A stretch of DNA of 64,000 nt from Candidatus Methylomicrobium oryzae (GCF_016745425.1 NZ_JAERVK010000019.1:38951-102950), one strand, 5' to 3'; shown: positions 52,672 to 62,452, numbered from the stretch's first letter. Translations and numbers: made by a program. Notes: a model not told the origin generated them from the sequence alone.

Positions 52672-54078
52672 TCAGGGTATTTGTTTGGGCCCCTTGTTGT
52701 CGGCAAAAACGTCGAAAAGCTGTGCATTATAGGCGCTGAACGTGTCGTTCAGCGATTGGACCAGATCCTTCGTTCTGCTCGTCAGTTGAGCCAGCCGGAC
52801 CTTGGTTTTTTTATTCCAGAGGGCGGGTTCGGTGACCGGCAGCATCATCCGCGAGAAAGTCAGGTTTTTTTCGAACATCCCGGCCGGATTCTCGAGCAGG
52901 TTGAGTTCCTTTTGCCGGTTATTCAACTGGTTGATCACCATCTTCGCGTGCAGCCGGCTAAAGATCAAATGAATCGGCGTCATGATCACGATCAGCACCA
53001 GCAACGAAATCGGTCCCAAAATCGGGTCGATCAGCGTCGCCAGGACAATGCCGGTGTTGATTTCGGCGAACAGCGCGAGCACGATGAACAGGCTGAGCAC
53101 CAGCAGACTGGACATGTTGACTCGTTCTTTCCAGGTCGCGATGCCTTTTTTGACTTCGGGCACGATGACGTTTTCGATTTCGGCGATATTGCTTTCGAGT
53201 GCCTGCAAAATCCGGTACGTCCGGTCGTAGCCGACATTGGCAAGCCGCTGATCGATCAGGCTGAAGTCGACCTTGCCCGACTGCGGGATGAATCCGCTGT
53301 CCTGGCTCGGCAAAATCATGAACTGGCCGGAGGAAATGCCGAGATCGGCCAGTCGCCGCTGCCAGCTGGAGATGATCTCGCCGGTTCTTGCCGAGTTCAG
53401 CGCGGCAGGGGCATCGATCAGATAAATCACTTTGTTGGTGTCCTGATGCCGTTTGATCTGTTCGATCAGGTCATCCAGCAAAGGCGACGGCGTCTCGAAG
53501 GTATCGGTGAAAACAAATACCGTATCGGAATTCTCGATTGCGTAACTCACCAGAAAGGACGTCACGGCGGTAGCAGGCGTCGCGCTGATGCTTGGCGCTT
53601 CGATGAACAGCTTGCCTTTCAGGTGATCGCTCGGCAGCGTTTTGAGTTCCAGGTAGGCGTTGATGCGGCTGCCTTCGCCCGGCTGCAACTGTTCGAGCTT
53701 GCGGCTGATTTGATAAAACGGGAAACGATGATCGACATCGAGCGCCGTACCCGGCAGGGTGGTCGGGCTGGTCTGATTGTTGTGCAGCAGCACCGAGAAT
53801 TTGTTATGCGAGGTTTGCAGGCCGGTGAGCTGGAGATCGGAGCCGAAATAAGCATTCATGAATTTCGACTTGGCATTCGATGCCCCGCCGATCAAGGTGA
53901 CAATCGGCCACCAGGAGCATTTGGTGGCGGTGGTGTCGTCCGCACCGATCAGGCCGAGGTCGTACTCCAGCTGGTCGAGCTCATGAAAGACTTTGGCGGT
54001 TTTTTGCAAAATCGGGCTGTCGCTGGCGAAGTATTTTTCCAGATTGGACAGGTATCTGCTTAAAGTCTTTTCAGTCAT
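52672..54078 (-). CDS. Dynamin-like P-loop protein with degenerate GTPase motifs
   Basis: A 468-residue protein resembling bacterial dynamin-like proteins. The P-loop region is VTLIGGASNAKSKFMNAYFG with the second Gly of GxxxxGKS replaced by Ala (A69-K70-S71). A switch-I-like TSHNKFSVLLH follows, but the DxxG position reads FIEAPSISA and the [NT]KxD position YLIDAPAAL, so ordinary guanine recognition is not evident. Two adjacent transmembrane helices (LLVLSLFIVLALFAEINTGI and ISLLVLIVIMTPIHLIF) precede a C-terminal coiled region. The architecture (G domain + TM pair + helices) suggests membrane remodelling. The ATG at 54078 is chosen because the longer frame lacks similarity. It may be cotranscribed with the membrane gene downstream. 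Confidence 0.78.
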   Translation of the reverse strand: MTEKTLSRYLSNLEKYFASDSPILQKTAKVFHELDQLEYDLGLIGADDTTATKCSWWPIVTLIGGASNAKSKFMNAYFGSDLQLTGLQTSHNKFSVLLHNNQTSPTTLPGTALDVDHRFPFYQISRKLEQLQPGEGSRINAYLELKTLPSDHLKGKLFIEAPSISATPATAVTSFLVSYAIENSDTVFVFTDTFETPSPLLDDLIEQIKRHQDTNKVIYLIDAPAALNSARTGEIISSWQRRLADLGISSGQFMILPSQDSGFIPQSGKVDFSLIDQRLANVGYDRTYRILQALESNIAEIENVIVPEVKKGIATWKERVNMSSLLVLSLFIVLALFAEINTGIVLATLIDPILGPISLLVLIVIMTPIHLIFSRLHAKMVINQLNNRQKELNLLENPAGMFEKNLTFSRMMLPVTEPALWNKKTKVRLAQLTSRTKDLVQSLNDTFSAYNAQLFDVFADNKGPKQIP

Positions 54079-54649
54079 GTCTTCACACCGGTCTGTTAAA
54101 TTTATTATTGTTGGTATAAAAAGCCCCATGCTTGCCGCCATGTTTCGGGCTGGCGAACGGATACTCGGTATTCAGTACACCAATGAACATGAGCGACAGA
54201 GGCCCGCTACCGGTTTGTTAGTCCGCGCTTTACAAATTTTTAATTCGCTTGGGCGAGGAATCCACATGAGCCGTCGCGCACACACTTACCAAAGCGGTTA
54301 AAAACCCTTACCCTTGCTCCGAAAGAAAACCGCAAAAAAAGCGTATTTGTACGATGATACAAAAAATGGAAAAAATATCAAAGGTATTTTATTGATCGAA
54401 GACGTGGGGATTCGGGCTCGGCAGGCGGTTACGGCAGAGCGTGAGGCTCGGGTTTTGAACGATGATTCACCGCAAAGCCGTTTTGTCTGTACTCGACTGC
54501 TTGATCGGGTGAAGCGCGCCGATCGGCCGAATTTTTGCCTGGTAGAGGTTTTGTGGATTTTTATCCACGCGGACAGTGAATTTGTGTATATTTGATGGCT
54601 TTTAAACCGGGTCGTTTAGAGGGCCCCCTGTTTGAATAGCCGATCGACT
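54079..54649. other. Intergenic region with one weak ORF
   Basis: About 570 bp between the divergent dynamin-like and lipoprotein genes. A 93-codon frame (54314-54595, plus strand) begins MLRKKTAKKAYLYDDTKN and contains ILLIED, but shows no further family pattern; I do not call it a gene. Poly-A stretches near 54340-54380 make this an AT-rich, promoter-like area. Confidence 0.4.
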
Positions 54650-55033
54650 ATGACGCAGCCGTATTTTTTTCGTTTGCCTATCTTGATGCTGATTTTCTTG
54701 TTGGCGGGGTGCGCGTGGCCATGGGTCGGCAATCTCGGCGGCACAGGTTTGAGCAAGGAAGAGTTTGCGCGCTATGTCGAAGAAGTGTTCCGCTTTCAAA
54801 ACCGGATGACCAGCGAGGTGATGATGCTGACGGCAACGGACGAGGGCAACGACTTTCCCGGCTTGCTGAAATCCGAACAGCGCATGCAGCTGGTCTGTGC
54901 GCCATTGAACGAATATGTGTCCCGCGATATTGAAGGGCTCGGCAGCGGCCTGAGCCTGCAGCGGCAAGTCGTCAAGACCGCCTTCGATTGCGACCGCGCC
55001 GCGCATGAGGTCGATCGGCTGTTGAGACATTGA
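54650..55033 (+). CDS. Small lipoprotein of unknown function
   Basis: A 127-residue lipoprotein. The signal peptide FFRLPILMLIFLLAGC ends in a clear lipobox (LAGC), followed by the mature part with EEFARYVEEVFRFQNRMTSE, a helical segment, and two further cysteines (QLVCAPLNEY; AFDCDRAAHEVDRLL). I used the ATG at 54650; a TTG at 54632 would add six residues before the signal. It is convergent with nadB, 43 bp away. Function unknown. Confidence 0.85.
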   Translation: MTQPYFFRLPILMLIFLLAGCAWPWVGNLGGTGLSKEEFARYVEEVFRFQNRMTSEVMMLTATDEGNDFPGLLKSEQRMQLVCAPLNEYVSRDIEGLGSGLSLQRQVVKTAFDCDRAAHEVDRLLRH

Positions 55034-55076
55034 GCCGGTTGCCGCCTTGCGAAGAGGGCTCAGGAAAAGCCTGTCC

Positions 55077-56729
55077 TTAGTCGCCCATTTCGTAGGTGTT
55101 CCGTCCCTTACGTCTCACCGGGCGCAAGACCGTTGGCTGAGGCGGTTGACTTTGGTCGGGTTCGGGGTAATCCAGCGTGTAATGCAGTCCCCGGCTTTCC
55201 TTGCGCAGCATGGCGCTGCGGATGATCAATTCGGCAACGATGACCAGATTGCGCAGTTCGAGCAGATCGCTGGTGACCCGGAAATTGCCGTAATACTCGG
55301 CGATTTCCTTCTTGAGCAGTTCGACCCGATTCCTTGCCCGATGCAGCCGTTTGTCGGTCCTGACGATCCCGACATAATCCCACATGAAATTTCTGAGTTC
55401 GTTCCAGTTGTGCGAGACGACGACCTCTTCATCCGAATCACTGACCTGCGACTCGTCCCAGGCCGGAAGCGTCGGCGGCGGAGCAATCTCCGGCAATCTC
55501 CTGACCAGGTCGATATGGGCGCGTTCCGCGAAGACCAGGCATTCGAGCAGTGAATTGCTGGCCATCCGGTTGGCTCCGTGCAGTCCGGTACAGGCGACTT
55601 CGCCGATTGCATACAGATTGGCGATGTCGGTGCGCGCATAGCTGTCGGTCATGATGCCGCCGCAGGTGTAGTGGGCTGCCGGCACGACCGGAATCGGCTG
55701 GCGGGTAATGTCGATGCCGTAGTCGAGGCATTGCTGGTAAATGGTCGGGAAGTGCTCGCGGATGAAGGCTTCCGGCTTGTGGCTGATGTCCAGGTAGACG
55801 CAGTCGATGCCGCGCTTTTTGATTTCCGCGTCGATGGCGCGGGCGACGATGTCGCGGGGGGCGAGTTCGCCGCGTTCGTCATAAGTGTGCATAAACGGCG
55901 CGCCGTTCGCCAGGATCAGCTTGCCGCCTTCGCCCCGCACCGCTTCGCTGATCAGAAAGGCGCGTGCCTCGGGATGATAGAGGCAGGTCGGATGAAACTG
56001 CATGAATTCCATGTTGCTGACCCGGCAGCCCGCACGCCAGGCCAAGGCTATCCCGTCGCCGGTCGAGCTTTGCGGGTTGGTGCTGTAAAGGTAGACTTTA
56101 TTGGCTCCGCCGGTTGCCAGCACGACGGTGCGCGCGGCGATCGTTTTGACCTGTTGTTTCTCCGTATCCAGCACATAGGCGCCGAGAATGCGCCTGCCGG
56201 TCGGGCTGTCGTTGTTTTCTGCGGGGCCGGTGATCAGTTCGACCACGTTGTGGTTTTCGAACAGTTCGATATTGGCATGCTCGCGCGCACGTTCGATCAG
56301 CGAGAGAGAGACGGCTTTGCCGGTCGCGTCCGCGGTGTGTACGATGCGGCGGTGAGAATGCCCGCCCTCGCGGTGCAGGTGCAGTTTGAATTCGCCGGAT
56401 TCGGTTTCTTCCCCGGTAAAAATCACGCCCTGGCTGCGCAGCCAATTGATTGAGCTTTTTCCGTGCGTGACGGTCAATCTGACAATTTCGGGATCGCAGA
56501 GGCCGGCGCCGGCAATCAGGGTATCCTCGATATGCGATTCGATCGAGTCGCCAGCGTCGAATACGGCGGAAATACCGCCCTGTGCATAAAAAGTGCTGCC
56601 TTCGGTTAACGCAAATTTCGAAAGTACGGCAAGACGGAGGCCGTGCTCGGCCAATTTTAAAGCTAAACTTAAGCCGGCGCCGCCGCTGCCGATGATCAGG
56701 ACATCATAATAGGGTGCTGGAGTATGCAT
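55077..56729 (-). CDS. nadB: L-aspartate oxidase
   Basis: A 550-residue flavoenzyme that oxidises L-aspartate to iminoaspartate, the first step of NAD synthesis. The FAD motif is [20 protein letters not shown] near residue 8. Later blocks typical of NadB are [49 protein letters not shown] and [20 protein letters not shown] with the substrate His/Arg. Length agrees with E. coli NadB (540). It is divergent from rpoE, the same neighbourhood as in E. coli, with ~410 bp between. Confidence 0.97.
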   Translation of the reverse strand: MHTPAPYYDVLIIGSGGAGLSLALKLAEHGLRLAVLSKFALTEGSTFYAQGGISAVFDAGDSIESHIEDTLIAGAGLCDPEIVRLTVTHGKSSINWLRSQGVIFTGEETESGEFKLHLHREGGHSHRRIVHTADATGKAVSLSLIERAREHANIELFENHNVVELITGPAENNDSPTGRRILGAYVLDTEKQQVKTIAARTVVLATGGANKVYLYSTNPQSSTGDGIALAWRAGCRVSNMEFMQFHPTCLYHPEARAFLISEAVRGEGGKLILANGAPFMHTYDERGELAPRDIVARAIDAEIKKRGIDCVYLDISHKPEAFIREHFPTIYQQCLDYGIDITRQPIPVVPAAHYTCGGIMTDSYARTDIANLYAIGEVACTGLHGANRMASNSLLECLVFAERAHIDLVRRLPEIAPPPTLPAWDESQVSDSDEEVVVSHNWNELRNFMWDYVGIVRTDKRLHRARNRVELLKKEIAEYYGNFRVTSDLLELRNLVIVAELIIRSAMLRKESRGLHYTLDYPEPDQSQPPQPTVLRPVRRKGRNTYEMGD

Positions 56730-57139
56730 CTGAAAGTGAAGAAGATATGCGGAGTGATAGCCGGAGAATGAGTTTTGCTAACCGGGCGAAAGCATAGTGC
56801 GTTCGGTTGAGACTAGTATTAATCGGCAATTTATGTTAATTGAATACGGTATAACAAAAAAAATACATTTGCTTAAGGAAAACCACGAATCAAGCGGATA
56901 AACTCCTTTTCTCGTTAGGAAAAGGCTGGGGCGGAGATATGTTAAATCAATAGCTTATCTTCTCGTTTCGACCTTTTCCAGGAAGAAGAGAGCGCTTATC
57001 CGGAGCTTCCTTAAGGGCTAGGCTGGCTTAGTTCGCAAGCATGATGGATAATAGCCATTTTTGCCGCGAGAGCAATTATTTTTGTTACTGCCGAACTAAT
57101 ACAGTTTAATTCTGTCCATTCTACCATCCACAGGCACAA
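56730..57139. other. Divergent regulatory region between nadB and rpoE
   Basis: About 410 bp, AT-rich around 56815-56880, with no gene that I can support. A sigma-E promoter is expected for rpoE autoregulation. GAACTA at about 57092 resembles its -35 box (GAACTT), but no TCTRA box stands at the right spacing, so I do not mark it. Confidence 0.5.
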
Positions 57140-57730
57140 GTGAAGAGTCATTCAAGGGCGAGCGAACAATTGGACGAAGACCTGGTATTGCGAGTGCAGC
57201 AGGGCGACAAGTCCGCATATGATCTTCTAGTGATCAAGTACCAGCATAAGATTGTCCAGTTGGTCAATCGCTATGTTAAAGATCCGAGCGAATCCCAAGA
57301 TGTCGCGCAGGAGGCTTTCATTAAAGCCTACCGGGCGCTGGGCAGTTTCCGCGGCGAAAGCGCTTTTTATACCTGGCTCTACCGGATCGCGATCAATACG
57401 GCGAAAAATTATCTGATGTCCAGGTCGAGACGAAATGTCGATATGCAGATAGATGTTCAGGATGCGGAAGTCTATGAAAACCTGCCGCAACTGCATGGTC
57501 AGGAAACTCCCGAACGGGAACTGCTGAGCCGCGAGATTGTCGAGACAATCAAGTCGGCGATCGCAAAACTGCCCGAAGAAATGCGGGTGGCCATTATGCT
57601 GAGGGAATTTGAAGGAATGAGCTATGAGGAGATTGCTCAGGCGATGGATTGCCCTGTAGGAACCGTGCGTTCACGCATTTTTAGGGCGCGCGAAGCAATT
57701 GATAGTAAACTCAACCCCCTGCTCGATTGA
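57140..57730 (+). CDS. rpoE: RNA polymerase sigma-E factor
   Basis: A 196-residue ECF sigma factor for envelope stress. Region 2 is LVNRYVKDPSESQDVAQEAF with IKAYRALGSFRGESAFYTWL, and region 4 is ELLSREIVETIKSAIAKLPE, MREFEGMSYEEIAQAMDCPV and GTVRSRIFRAREAID. These match RpoE/AlgU. The start is a GTG at 57140, preceded by CAGGC. The anti-sigma gene follows 12 bp after the stop. In this class the sigma factor is freed when RseA is degraded. Confidence 0.96.
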   Translation: MKSHSRASEQLDEDLVLRVQQGDKSAYDLLVIKYQHKIVQLVNRYVKDPSESQDVAQEAFIKAYRALGSFRGESAFYTWLYRIAINTAKNYLMSRSRRNVDMQIDVQDAEVYENLPQLHGQETPERELLSREIVETIKSAIAKLPEEMRVAIMLREFEGMSYEEIAQAMDCPVGTVRSRIFRAREAIDSKLNPLLD

Positions 57731-57742
57731 CGGTGATATTCG

Positions 57743-58315
57743 ATGCATGAAGATCTGATTCAAAAAATTTCTCGATTCCTGGACGATGAGCTTCCTGAAG
57801 ACGAAGCATTGAGCCTCTTACAAAAAATGCGGATCGATTCCGAGCTGGCCGACAAGATGCGCCGTTATGAGACGGTCAGTCACGCAATCAAAAACGACGA
57901 TTTATTGGTCGCGGCAAGGCCCGATTTCGTTAGTTCAGTCAGTAGCCGGATTCAGCTCGAGCCGACTTACCTGATTCCGAACGCCGAACGGCGCTGGATT
58001 CGAAACCGACGTTTTACGCGTCCGCAAAAAATTGCTGCCGCCGCCGCGTCGGTTGCGGTGATTGCTCTTGTTGCGCACCTGCAGCGGCCCGAGCCGGCTC
58101 CGAACCAGAAAATGGTAGTCGCCGCAATCAAGTCTTCGGCCGTCTCGACTGACTCCGCTCCCGCTCCTAAACCGGTGGCTTCCACAATACCTCGAGCTTC
58201 CTATCCGGTCAACCGACAAATCAGCGATTATCTGCAAGCTCACAGCAGCATTTACACGCAGGGAGAGGTTGGCTTCCACCCTTACGCACAAGTCACTCAA
58301 TACAGTCAAAAATGA
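57743..58315 (+). CDS. rseA: Anti-sigma-E factor RseA
   Basis: A 190-residue single-pass membrane anti-sigma factor. The cytoplasmic domain begins MHEDLIQKISRFLDDELPED and binds RpoE. A transmembrane stretch lies near residues 93-110 (KIAAAAASVAVIALVAHL). The periplasmic part ends with YPVNRQISDYLQAHSSIYTQ and PYAQVTQY, the RseB-binding segment seen in MucA/RseA proteins. The stop overlaps the rseB ATG by four bases. Confidence 0.93.
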   Translation: MHEDLIQKISRFLDDELPEDEALSLLQKMRIDSELADKMRRYETVSHAIKNDDLLVAARPDFVSSVSSRIQLEPTYLIPNAERRWIRNRRFTRPQKIAAAAASVAVIALVAHLQRPEPAPNQKMVVAAIKSSAVSTDSAPAPKPVASTIPRASYPVNRQISDYLQAHSSIYTQGEVGFHPYAQVTQYSQK

Positions 58316-59292
58316 CGCTGGTTGTTCGCTTCATCCTGATATTTTTCTTTTCAACCGGATCGGTTTTCGCTGAAGATAACAAGTTAACTGCCAGACATAT
58401 CTTGACGAATATGATCCAGGCCTTGAGGACTCTCAATTACGAAGGCACTGTCGTGTTTTGGCGCAACGGCAGGCTCGAAACCATGAAATATTTTCATGCG
58501 GTCGATCATGGAAAGGAGCAGGAGCGCCTGGTCGCTTTGAACTCGCCTTTGCGGGAAGTCGTCAGGAACGGCGATGTGGTCAGTTGCCGTTACAACGATA
58601 CGCAAGGCGTGGTGTTCGACCATCGGCCCTACGAGCGCTCTTTTTTGGTCAATTTTTCCAGAACGCTGGCCGAGCTGGACGATTTTTATGAATTCTCGCT
58701 CTCCGGCAAAGAAGACGTGGCGATGCTTCCCGCCTATGTGATCGATATTGAGCCGAAAGACGAATTTCGGTATGCGCGGCGGATTTGGGTCGAAAAGCTT
58801 CAGTTTTTGCCGTTGAAAACCGCCGTCTACGATGCTTCGGGCGCGCTTCTCGAACAGGTCGTATTCACCGAACAGCATGTCAAGGCGGCATTGCCGTTCA
58901 GGGAAGCGGGACCCGAGGCCGGACAAGCAAATACGTTGGCGGGGCAGGCAATAAAAGACGGCAATACCGGCGTTTTACCGTTTACCGTAACGGACTCACC
59001 CGCCGGTTTCAGACCGATCTATTTTGCGCGAAAAACGATGCACGATTCCCATTTGCCTGTCGATTATTTATTGATGAGCGATGGCCTCACGTCGATTTCC
59101 GTCTATAAGGAAAACAAAAGTCCCGAGATGGAGCTGGGGTTGCGGTCGGTCGGCGCAACCAATTACTACAGCCTCAGTCTTGGAGATTATCAGATAACGG
59201 CAATGGGCGAGGCACCGCCGGAGGCCGTGAAATCTATCGTTGAGGGCGTCAGGTTGAACCCGCCAATCGTTCAGAAACTTCAGCCAAAATAA
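58312..59292 (+). CDS. rseB: Sigma-E regulatory protein RseB
   Basis: A 326-residue periplasmic protein of the MucB/RseB family. The signal peptide (VRFILIFFFSTGSVFA-ED) is followed by the large N-terminal domain (NYEGTVVFWRNGRLETMKYF; EVVRNGDVVSCRYNDTQGVV) and the smaller C-terminal domain (HDSHLPVDYLLMSDGLTSIS). It shields RseA from DegS cleavage until LPS or lipoprotein signals displace it. No rseC (mucC) follows; the next gene is the DegP/MucD-type protease after ~215 bp. Confidence 0.94.
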   Translation: MTLVVRFILIFFFSTGSVFAEDNKLTARHILTNMIQALRTLNYEGTVVFWRNGRLETMKYFHAVDHGKEQERLVALNSPLREVVRNGDVVSCRYNDTQGVVFDHRPYERSFLVNFSRTLAELDDFYEFSLSGKEDVAMLPAYVIDIEPKDEFRYARRIWVEKLQFLPLKTAVYDASGALLEQVVFTEQHVKAALPFREAGPEAGQANTLAGQAIKDGNTGVLPFTVTDSPAGFRPIYFARKTMHDSHLPVDYLLMSDGLTSISVYKENKSPEMELGLRSVGATNYYSLSLGDYQITAMGEAPPEAVKSIVEGVRLNPPIVQKLQPK

Positions 59293-59506
59293 CTTTTGAT
59301 GCGTAAGAAAGTCGGATCGATGACCCGGGAAGCCGACAGGGCTGTCCCGATATGCAGCGCTTTGAGCTTTTTCTATCGCGCTGCATTGTTCGGCTAAGCT
59401 GTGCGAATCGGCGCTCTTTAATTTTTGAACAGTTTATTTTCGGCCCTGTCGCTCATGCTCATGAGCGGACAGGTGATAATTTTTATTGATTGGGATTAGA
59501 AATTTT

Positions 59507-60913
59507 ATGCTTAAAAGGCTCGGTTGGTCCGTTTTTCTGGTCTTTTTGTGGGGCCATGATGTGTACGCGCAATTGCCTGATTTTACCGAAATGGTCAAAA
59601 GAAACGGCGTGGCGGTCGTCAACATCAGTACCACCCAAAAAGCTTCTCCGGAAACCAGCAATCTTCCTCCCGAACAACAGCTGCCCGAAGGCTTGCCTCC
59701 GGAAATGGAAGAGTTCTTCAAACATTTCTTTAATGGGCCGGGGGGCGATTACATTCCGAGGGATACGCAATCGTTGGGTTCCGGATTCATCATCTCGTCG
59801 GACGGCTATGTGCTGACCAATCATCACGTGGTCAAGGATGCCGACGAAATTGTCGTCAAGCTGACCGACAGAAGGGAACTGCTTGCAAAACTGGTCGGTT
59901 CCGATGCACGGACCGATGTAGCCCTGCTGAAAGTGGAAGCCAAAGACTTGCCGACCGTAACGATCGGATCGCCGGAAAAACTGCAGGTCGGCGAATGGGT
60001 GCTGGCGATCGGCTCGCCTTTCGGCTTCGAGCAGTCGGTAACGGCCGGTATCGTCAGTGCGAAAGGGCGCAGCCTGCCCGGCGGCAATTATGTGCCGTTC
60101 ATCCAGACCGACGTGGCGATCAATCCGGGCAATTCGGGCGGCCCGCTGTTCAATATGAACGGGGAAGTCGTCGGCATCAATTCGCAGATCTATAGCCGGA
60201 CCGGCGGTTTCATGGGCTTGTCGTTCGCGATTCCGATGGACATCGTGAGCAATGTCGTCGATCAGATCAAGACGAAAGGCAAGGTGTCGCGCGGATGGCT
60301 CGGTGTGCAAATCCAGGATGTGACCCGCGAGCTGGCCGAATCGTTCGGCATGAAGCGTCCGCACGGGGCGCTGGTCGCGAAAGTCGTTCCGGGCAGCCCT
60401 GCGGAGAAGGCCGATATTCAAATCGGCGATATCATCACCGAATTCAACGGCCACGAAATCGAAACCTCGGGCGAGCTGCCGCCGATGGTCGGCATGACGC
60501 CGATCGATGAAAAAGCGGAAATCAAGCTGATCCGCCAAGGCGAGACGATGACCGTGCCGATCCAGATCGGTTTGTTGCCGGAGCAGGAGGAAAAGTTGGC
60601 GGATGCCGGCAATAAAGGCCAGATCAAACCCGATAATAAACTCGGCATTACCGTCACCGAACTGACCGCCGAGCAGCGGGAAGCGCTGGAAGTGACGAAG
60701 AACGGAGTGCTCGTGCAAAATGTCGGCAAAGGGCCGGCCAAGGAGGCCGGAATTCAGCCGGGCGATGTGATCTTGCGCATTCAGAGTGCGGCGATCAAAA
60801 ACGTCGCCGATTTCGACAAGGTGGCCAAAAACCTGCCGGAAGGCAAACCGATTGCGCTTCTGGTTCAGCGGCGCGGTAATCCGATCTTTTTGGCGCTTAA
60901 GATAGGCAAGTGA
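59507..60913 (+). CDS. mucD: DegP/MucD-type periplasmic serine endoprotease
   Basis: A 468-residue HtrA-family protease and chaperone. The signal peptide is RLGWSVFLVFLWGHDVYAQ. The catalytic triad is visible: His in YVLTNHHVVKDAD, Asp in SDARTDVALLKVEAK, and Ser in VAINPGNSGGPLFN. Two PDZ domains follow (from RGWLGVQIQDVTREL and from LGITVTELTAEQ). The ATG at 59507 is chosen because it begins the signal peptide. Position after rpoE-rseA-rseB copies the algU-mucA-mucB-mucC-mucD order of pseudomonads, minus mucC; a separate promoter is possible in the ~215-bp gap. Confidence 0.94.
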   Translation: MLKRLGWSVFLVFLWGHDVYAQLPDFTEMVKRNGVAVVNISTTQKASPETSNLPPEQQLPEGLPPEMEEFFKHFFNGPGGDYIPRDTQSLGSGFIISSDGYVLTNHHVVKDADEIVVKLTDRRELLAKLVGSDARTDVALLKVEAKDLPTVTIGSPEKLQVGEWVLAIGSPFGFEQSVTAGIVSAKGRSLPGGNYVPFIQTDVAINPGNSGGPLFNMNGEVVGINSQIYSRTGGFMGLSFAIPMDIVSNVVDQIKTKGKVSRGWLGVQIQDVTRELAESFGMKRPHGALVAKVVPGSPAEKADIQIGDIITEFNGHEIETSGELPPMVGMTPIDEKAEIKLIRQGETMTVPIQIGLLPEQEEKLADAGNKGQIKPDNKLGITVTELTAEQREALEVTKNGVLVQNVGKGPAKEAGIQPGDVILRIQSAAIKNVADFDKVAKNLPEGKPIALLVQRRGNPIFLALKIGK

Positions 60914-60927
60914 TCTTGCCGCTTCAA

Positions 60928-60959
60928 CCGGCGCCGCAGGCAGATGCCTGCGGCGCCGG
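60928..60959. terminator. Strong GC-rich stem-loop between convergent genes
   Basis: CCGGCGCCGCAGGCA and TGCCTGCGGCGCCGG form a near-perfect hairpin 15 bp after the mucD stop. A CCCCCTCTCTCC tract, not T, follows on the plus strand. Likely bidirectional for mucD and the HIT gene. Confidence 0.7.
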
Positions 60960-60979
60960 CCCCCTCTCTCCTCGGGTTT

Positions 60980-61408
60980 TTAAACCTCGACTAAAAAGCC
61001 TCTAAAGCGGGCATTTATCTGTTCGAAAATCGCAGCGATCTTGTCTTCGGAATAAGGAATACGGTCGAATTTTCCCCACACCGGAGCAGGCCAGGCCGGG
61101 TCGGTCTTATACCTTACGATATGATGGATATGGAGCTGGGGAACCAGGTTGCCGATGGCTGCGATATTCATTTTGTCGGCCTGGTAGAGGGCTGCAAGAT
61201 TTTCCGCGAGAAAACTCGATTCCGCCGTCAAGGTGATCTGATCGACCTGGCATAATTGATAAATTTCGGTCAGGCCGGTTTTTTCCGGCACCAGAATAAA
61301 CCAGGGATAGCGGCTGTCGTTCATCAGTAGGAGCCGGCACAATCCGAAGCGCCCGAGCGTGATGGCGTCTTCCGCCAGACGCGGATGCAGGGTAAAGGAT
61401 TCGTTCAT
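60980..61408 (-). CDS. HIT-domain protein
   Basis: A 142-residue histidine-triad protein. The motif is seen as NLVPQLHIHHIVRYKTDPAW (H-x-H-x-H type: LHIHHIV) near residue 98, preceded by KMNIAAIGN, where the nucleotide-binding Asn lies. This branch of HIT proteins (with RYPWFILVPE near the N-terminus) is common in proteobacteria and usually hydrolyses nucleoside phosphoramidates or dinucleotides. It is the last gene of the GCS2-aspartoacylase-HIT operon (9-bp gap). Confidence 0.92.
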   Translation of the reverse strand: MNESFTLHPRLAEDAITLGRFGLCRLLLMNDSRYPWFILVPEKTGLTEIYQLCQVDQITLTAESSFLAENLAALYQADKMNIAAIGNLVPQLHIHHIVRYKTDPAWPAPVWGKFDRIPYSEDKIAAIFEQINARFRGFLVEV

Positions 61409-61417
61409 CGGTGAGAG

Positions 61418-62452
61418 TCAGGGGCAGGAAAAATTCAGGCGTTCCATCAAATAACACAGGCAATCCTGTCGGATCACGCGCTCGTCCAGTGTCAGCATCG
61501 ATGGCATCGTCGGGCGGATGATTTGCAGCGTGCCGTTGTGCAGGCCGAAGAACTGGCCGGCCACATCATGGCCCTGTTCGTTCTGGACGAGGAGGAGGGA
61601 GGAGAGCGGGACCTTGCTAACCTGCCCCAGCACCGTGCCCGCCGCAATTTCGGTAAAATTCATCCGCTCCAGATCCTCGCTTAATAATAAATCCGAGTCG
61701 CTTCGGCTGAAGCTGAACGAGACATGGTCGGCAATCCGGGCCTGTGCGACCGTATGGAACAGGTCGATGTCGCCGACGTGCACCGGCTGCTCCGGCAACG
61801 CGGACAGATGCAGGCTGCTGTCCAGAAACTCGAACGCATGATCGACGCCGTATTGCTGGCCGGGACGGCCGCACTCGATCGTTACCGAAGGGCATAACTC
61901 GGCGAATGCGGCCGACTGTACGCCGGTAGGACGCCTGAAATAAACGACCAACCGGCCGAACAGCGTTGCCAACTGCAGAAAGCGGTTATCGAGCCGGTTG
62001 ATGCAGGCGTAATGCGGATTCAGGCCGGTATTGTTATGGATATCGATGCTTGCGAAGGGCCGGCGTTCCCGCATCGCCTCGAATACCGCCGCAGCCATCG
62101 CGGTTTCCGGGGAAGCCGGCAATTCGGTGCCGGGCCAGATGCGGTTGTAGTCGGGCTGGTGCTCCAGCCGGCGGACATCGCGTGCGGCTGCATCGACATT
62201 GCCTAAAAAGAGCGCGAGCGACCGCGGCAGTTCCCGATTTCGGTATTTTTTGAGCAGGCGCTGCACGGCCATGAAGCCGGTCGGTTCGTTGCCGTGCAAG
62301 AGCACCGAGACGAACAGCGGTTCGTCCAGCCTGCCCGCCAGATGAATCAGCGTAGGTTTCGGCAACAGCGCCCGTAAACGCACCGTGTCGATATCCAGCA
62401 AGCCGGCCGGCAGGCTGTCCAATTGGGTAAAAAGACGCTCCGTCACTGCCAT
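61418..62452 (-). CDS. Aspartoacylase/succinylglutamate desuccinylase-like hydrolase
   Basis: A 344-residue M14-type zinc hydrolase. The zinc motif is VSVLLHGNEPTGFMAVQRLL (H..E) near residue 52, and the third zinc ligand region is FASIDIHNNTGLNPHYACIN. A VTIECGRPGQQYG segment carries the likely catalytic Glu. Members of this family remove acyl groups from amino acids or modify peptide tails, so the substrate is open. The gene overlaps the GCS2-family gene by 10 bp and precedes a HIT gene, suggesting one pathway. Confidence 0.88.
   Translation of the reverse strand: MAVTERLFTQLDSLPAGLLDIDTVRLRALLPKPTLIHLAGRLDEPLFVSVLLHGNEPTGFMAVQRLLKKYRNRELPRSLALFLGNVDAAARDVRRLEHQPDYNRIWPGTELPASPETAMAAAVFEAMRERRPFASIDIHNNTGLNPHYACINRLDNRFLQLATLFGRLVVYFRRPTGVQSAAFAELCPSVTIECGRPGQQYGVDHAFEFLDSSLHLSALPEQPVHVGDIDLFHTVAQARIADHVSFSFSRSDSDLLLSEDLERMNFTEIAAGTVLGQVSKVPLSSLLLVQNEQGHDVAGQFFGLHNGTLQIIRPTMPSMLTLDERVIRQDCLCYLMERLNFSCP

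Noticed and set aside
52681..54063. 460-codon plus-strand frame opposite the dynamin-like gene
   Set aside because: Arg/Gln/His-rich mirror translation; the minus strand encodes membrane helices and a P-loop.
54314..54595. 93-codon ORF with ILLIED near the start, like a receiver domain
   Set aside because: Only six residues resemble the motif, and nothing else of a receiver domain follows.
59483..60718. 411-codon frame opposite the DegP/MucD-type protease gene
   Set aside because: The protease has a complete triad and PDZ domains; the opposite frame is a mirror translation.
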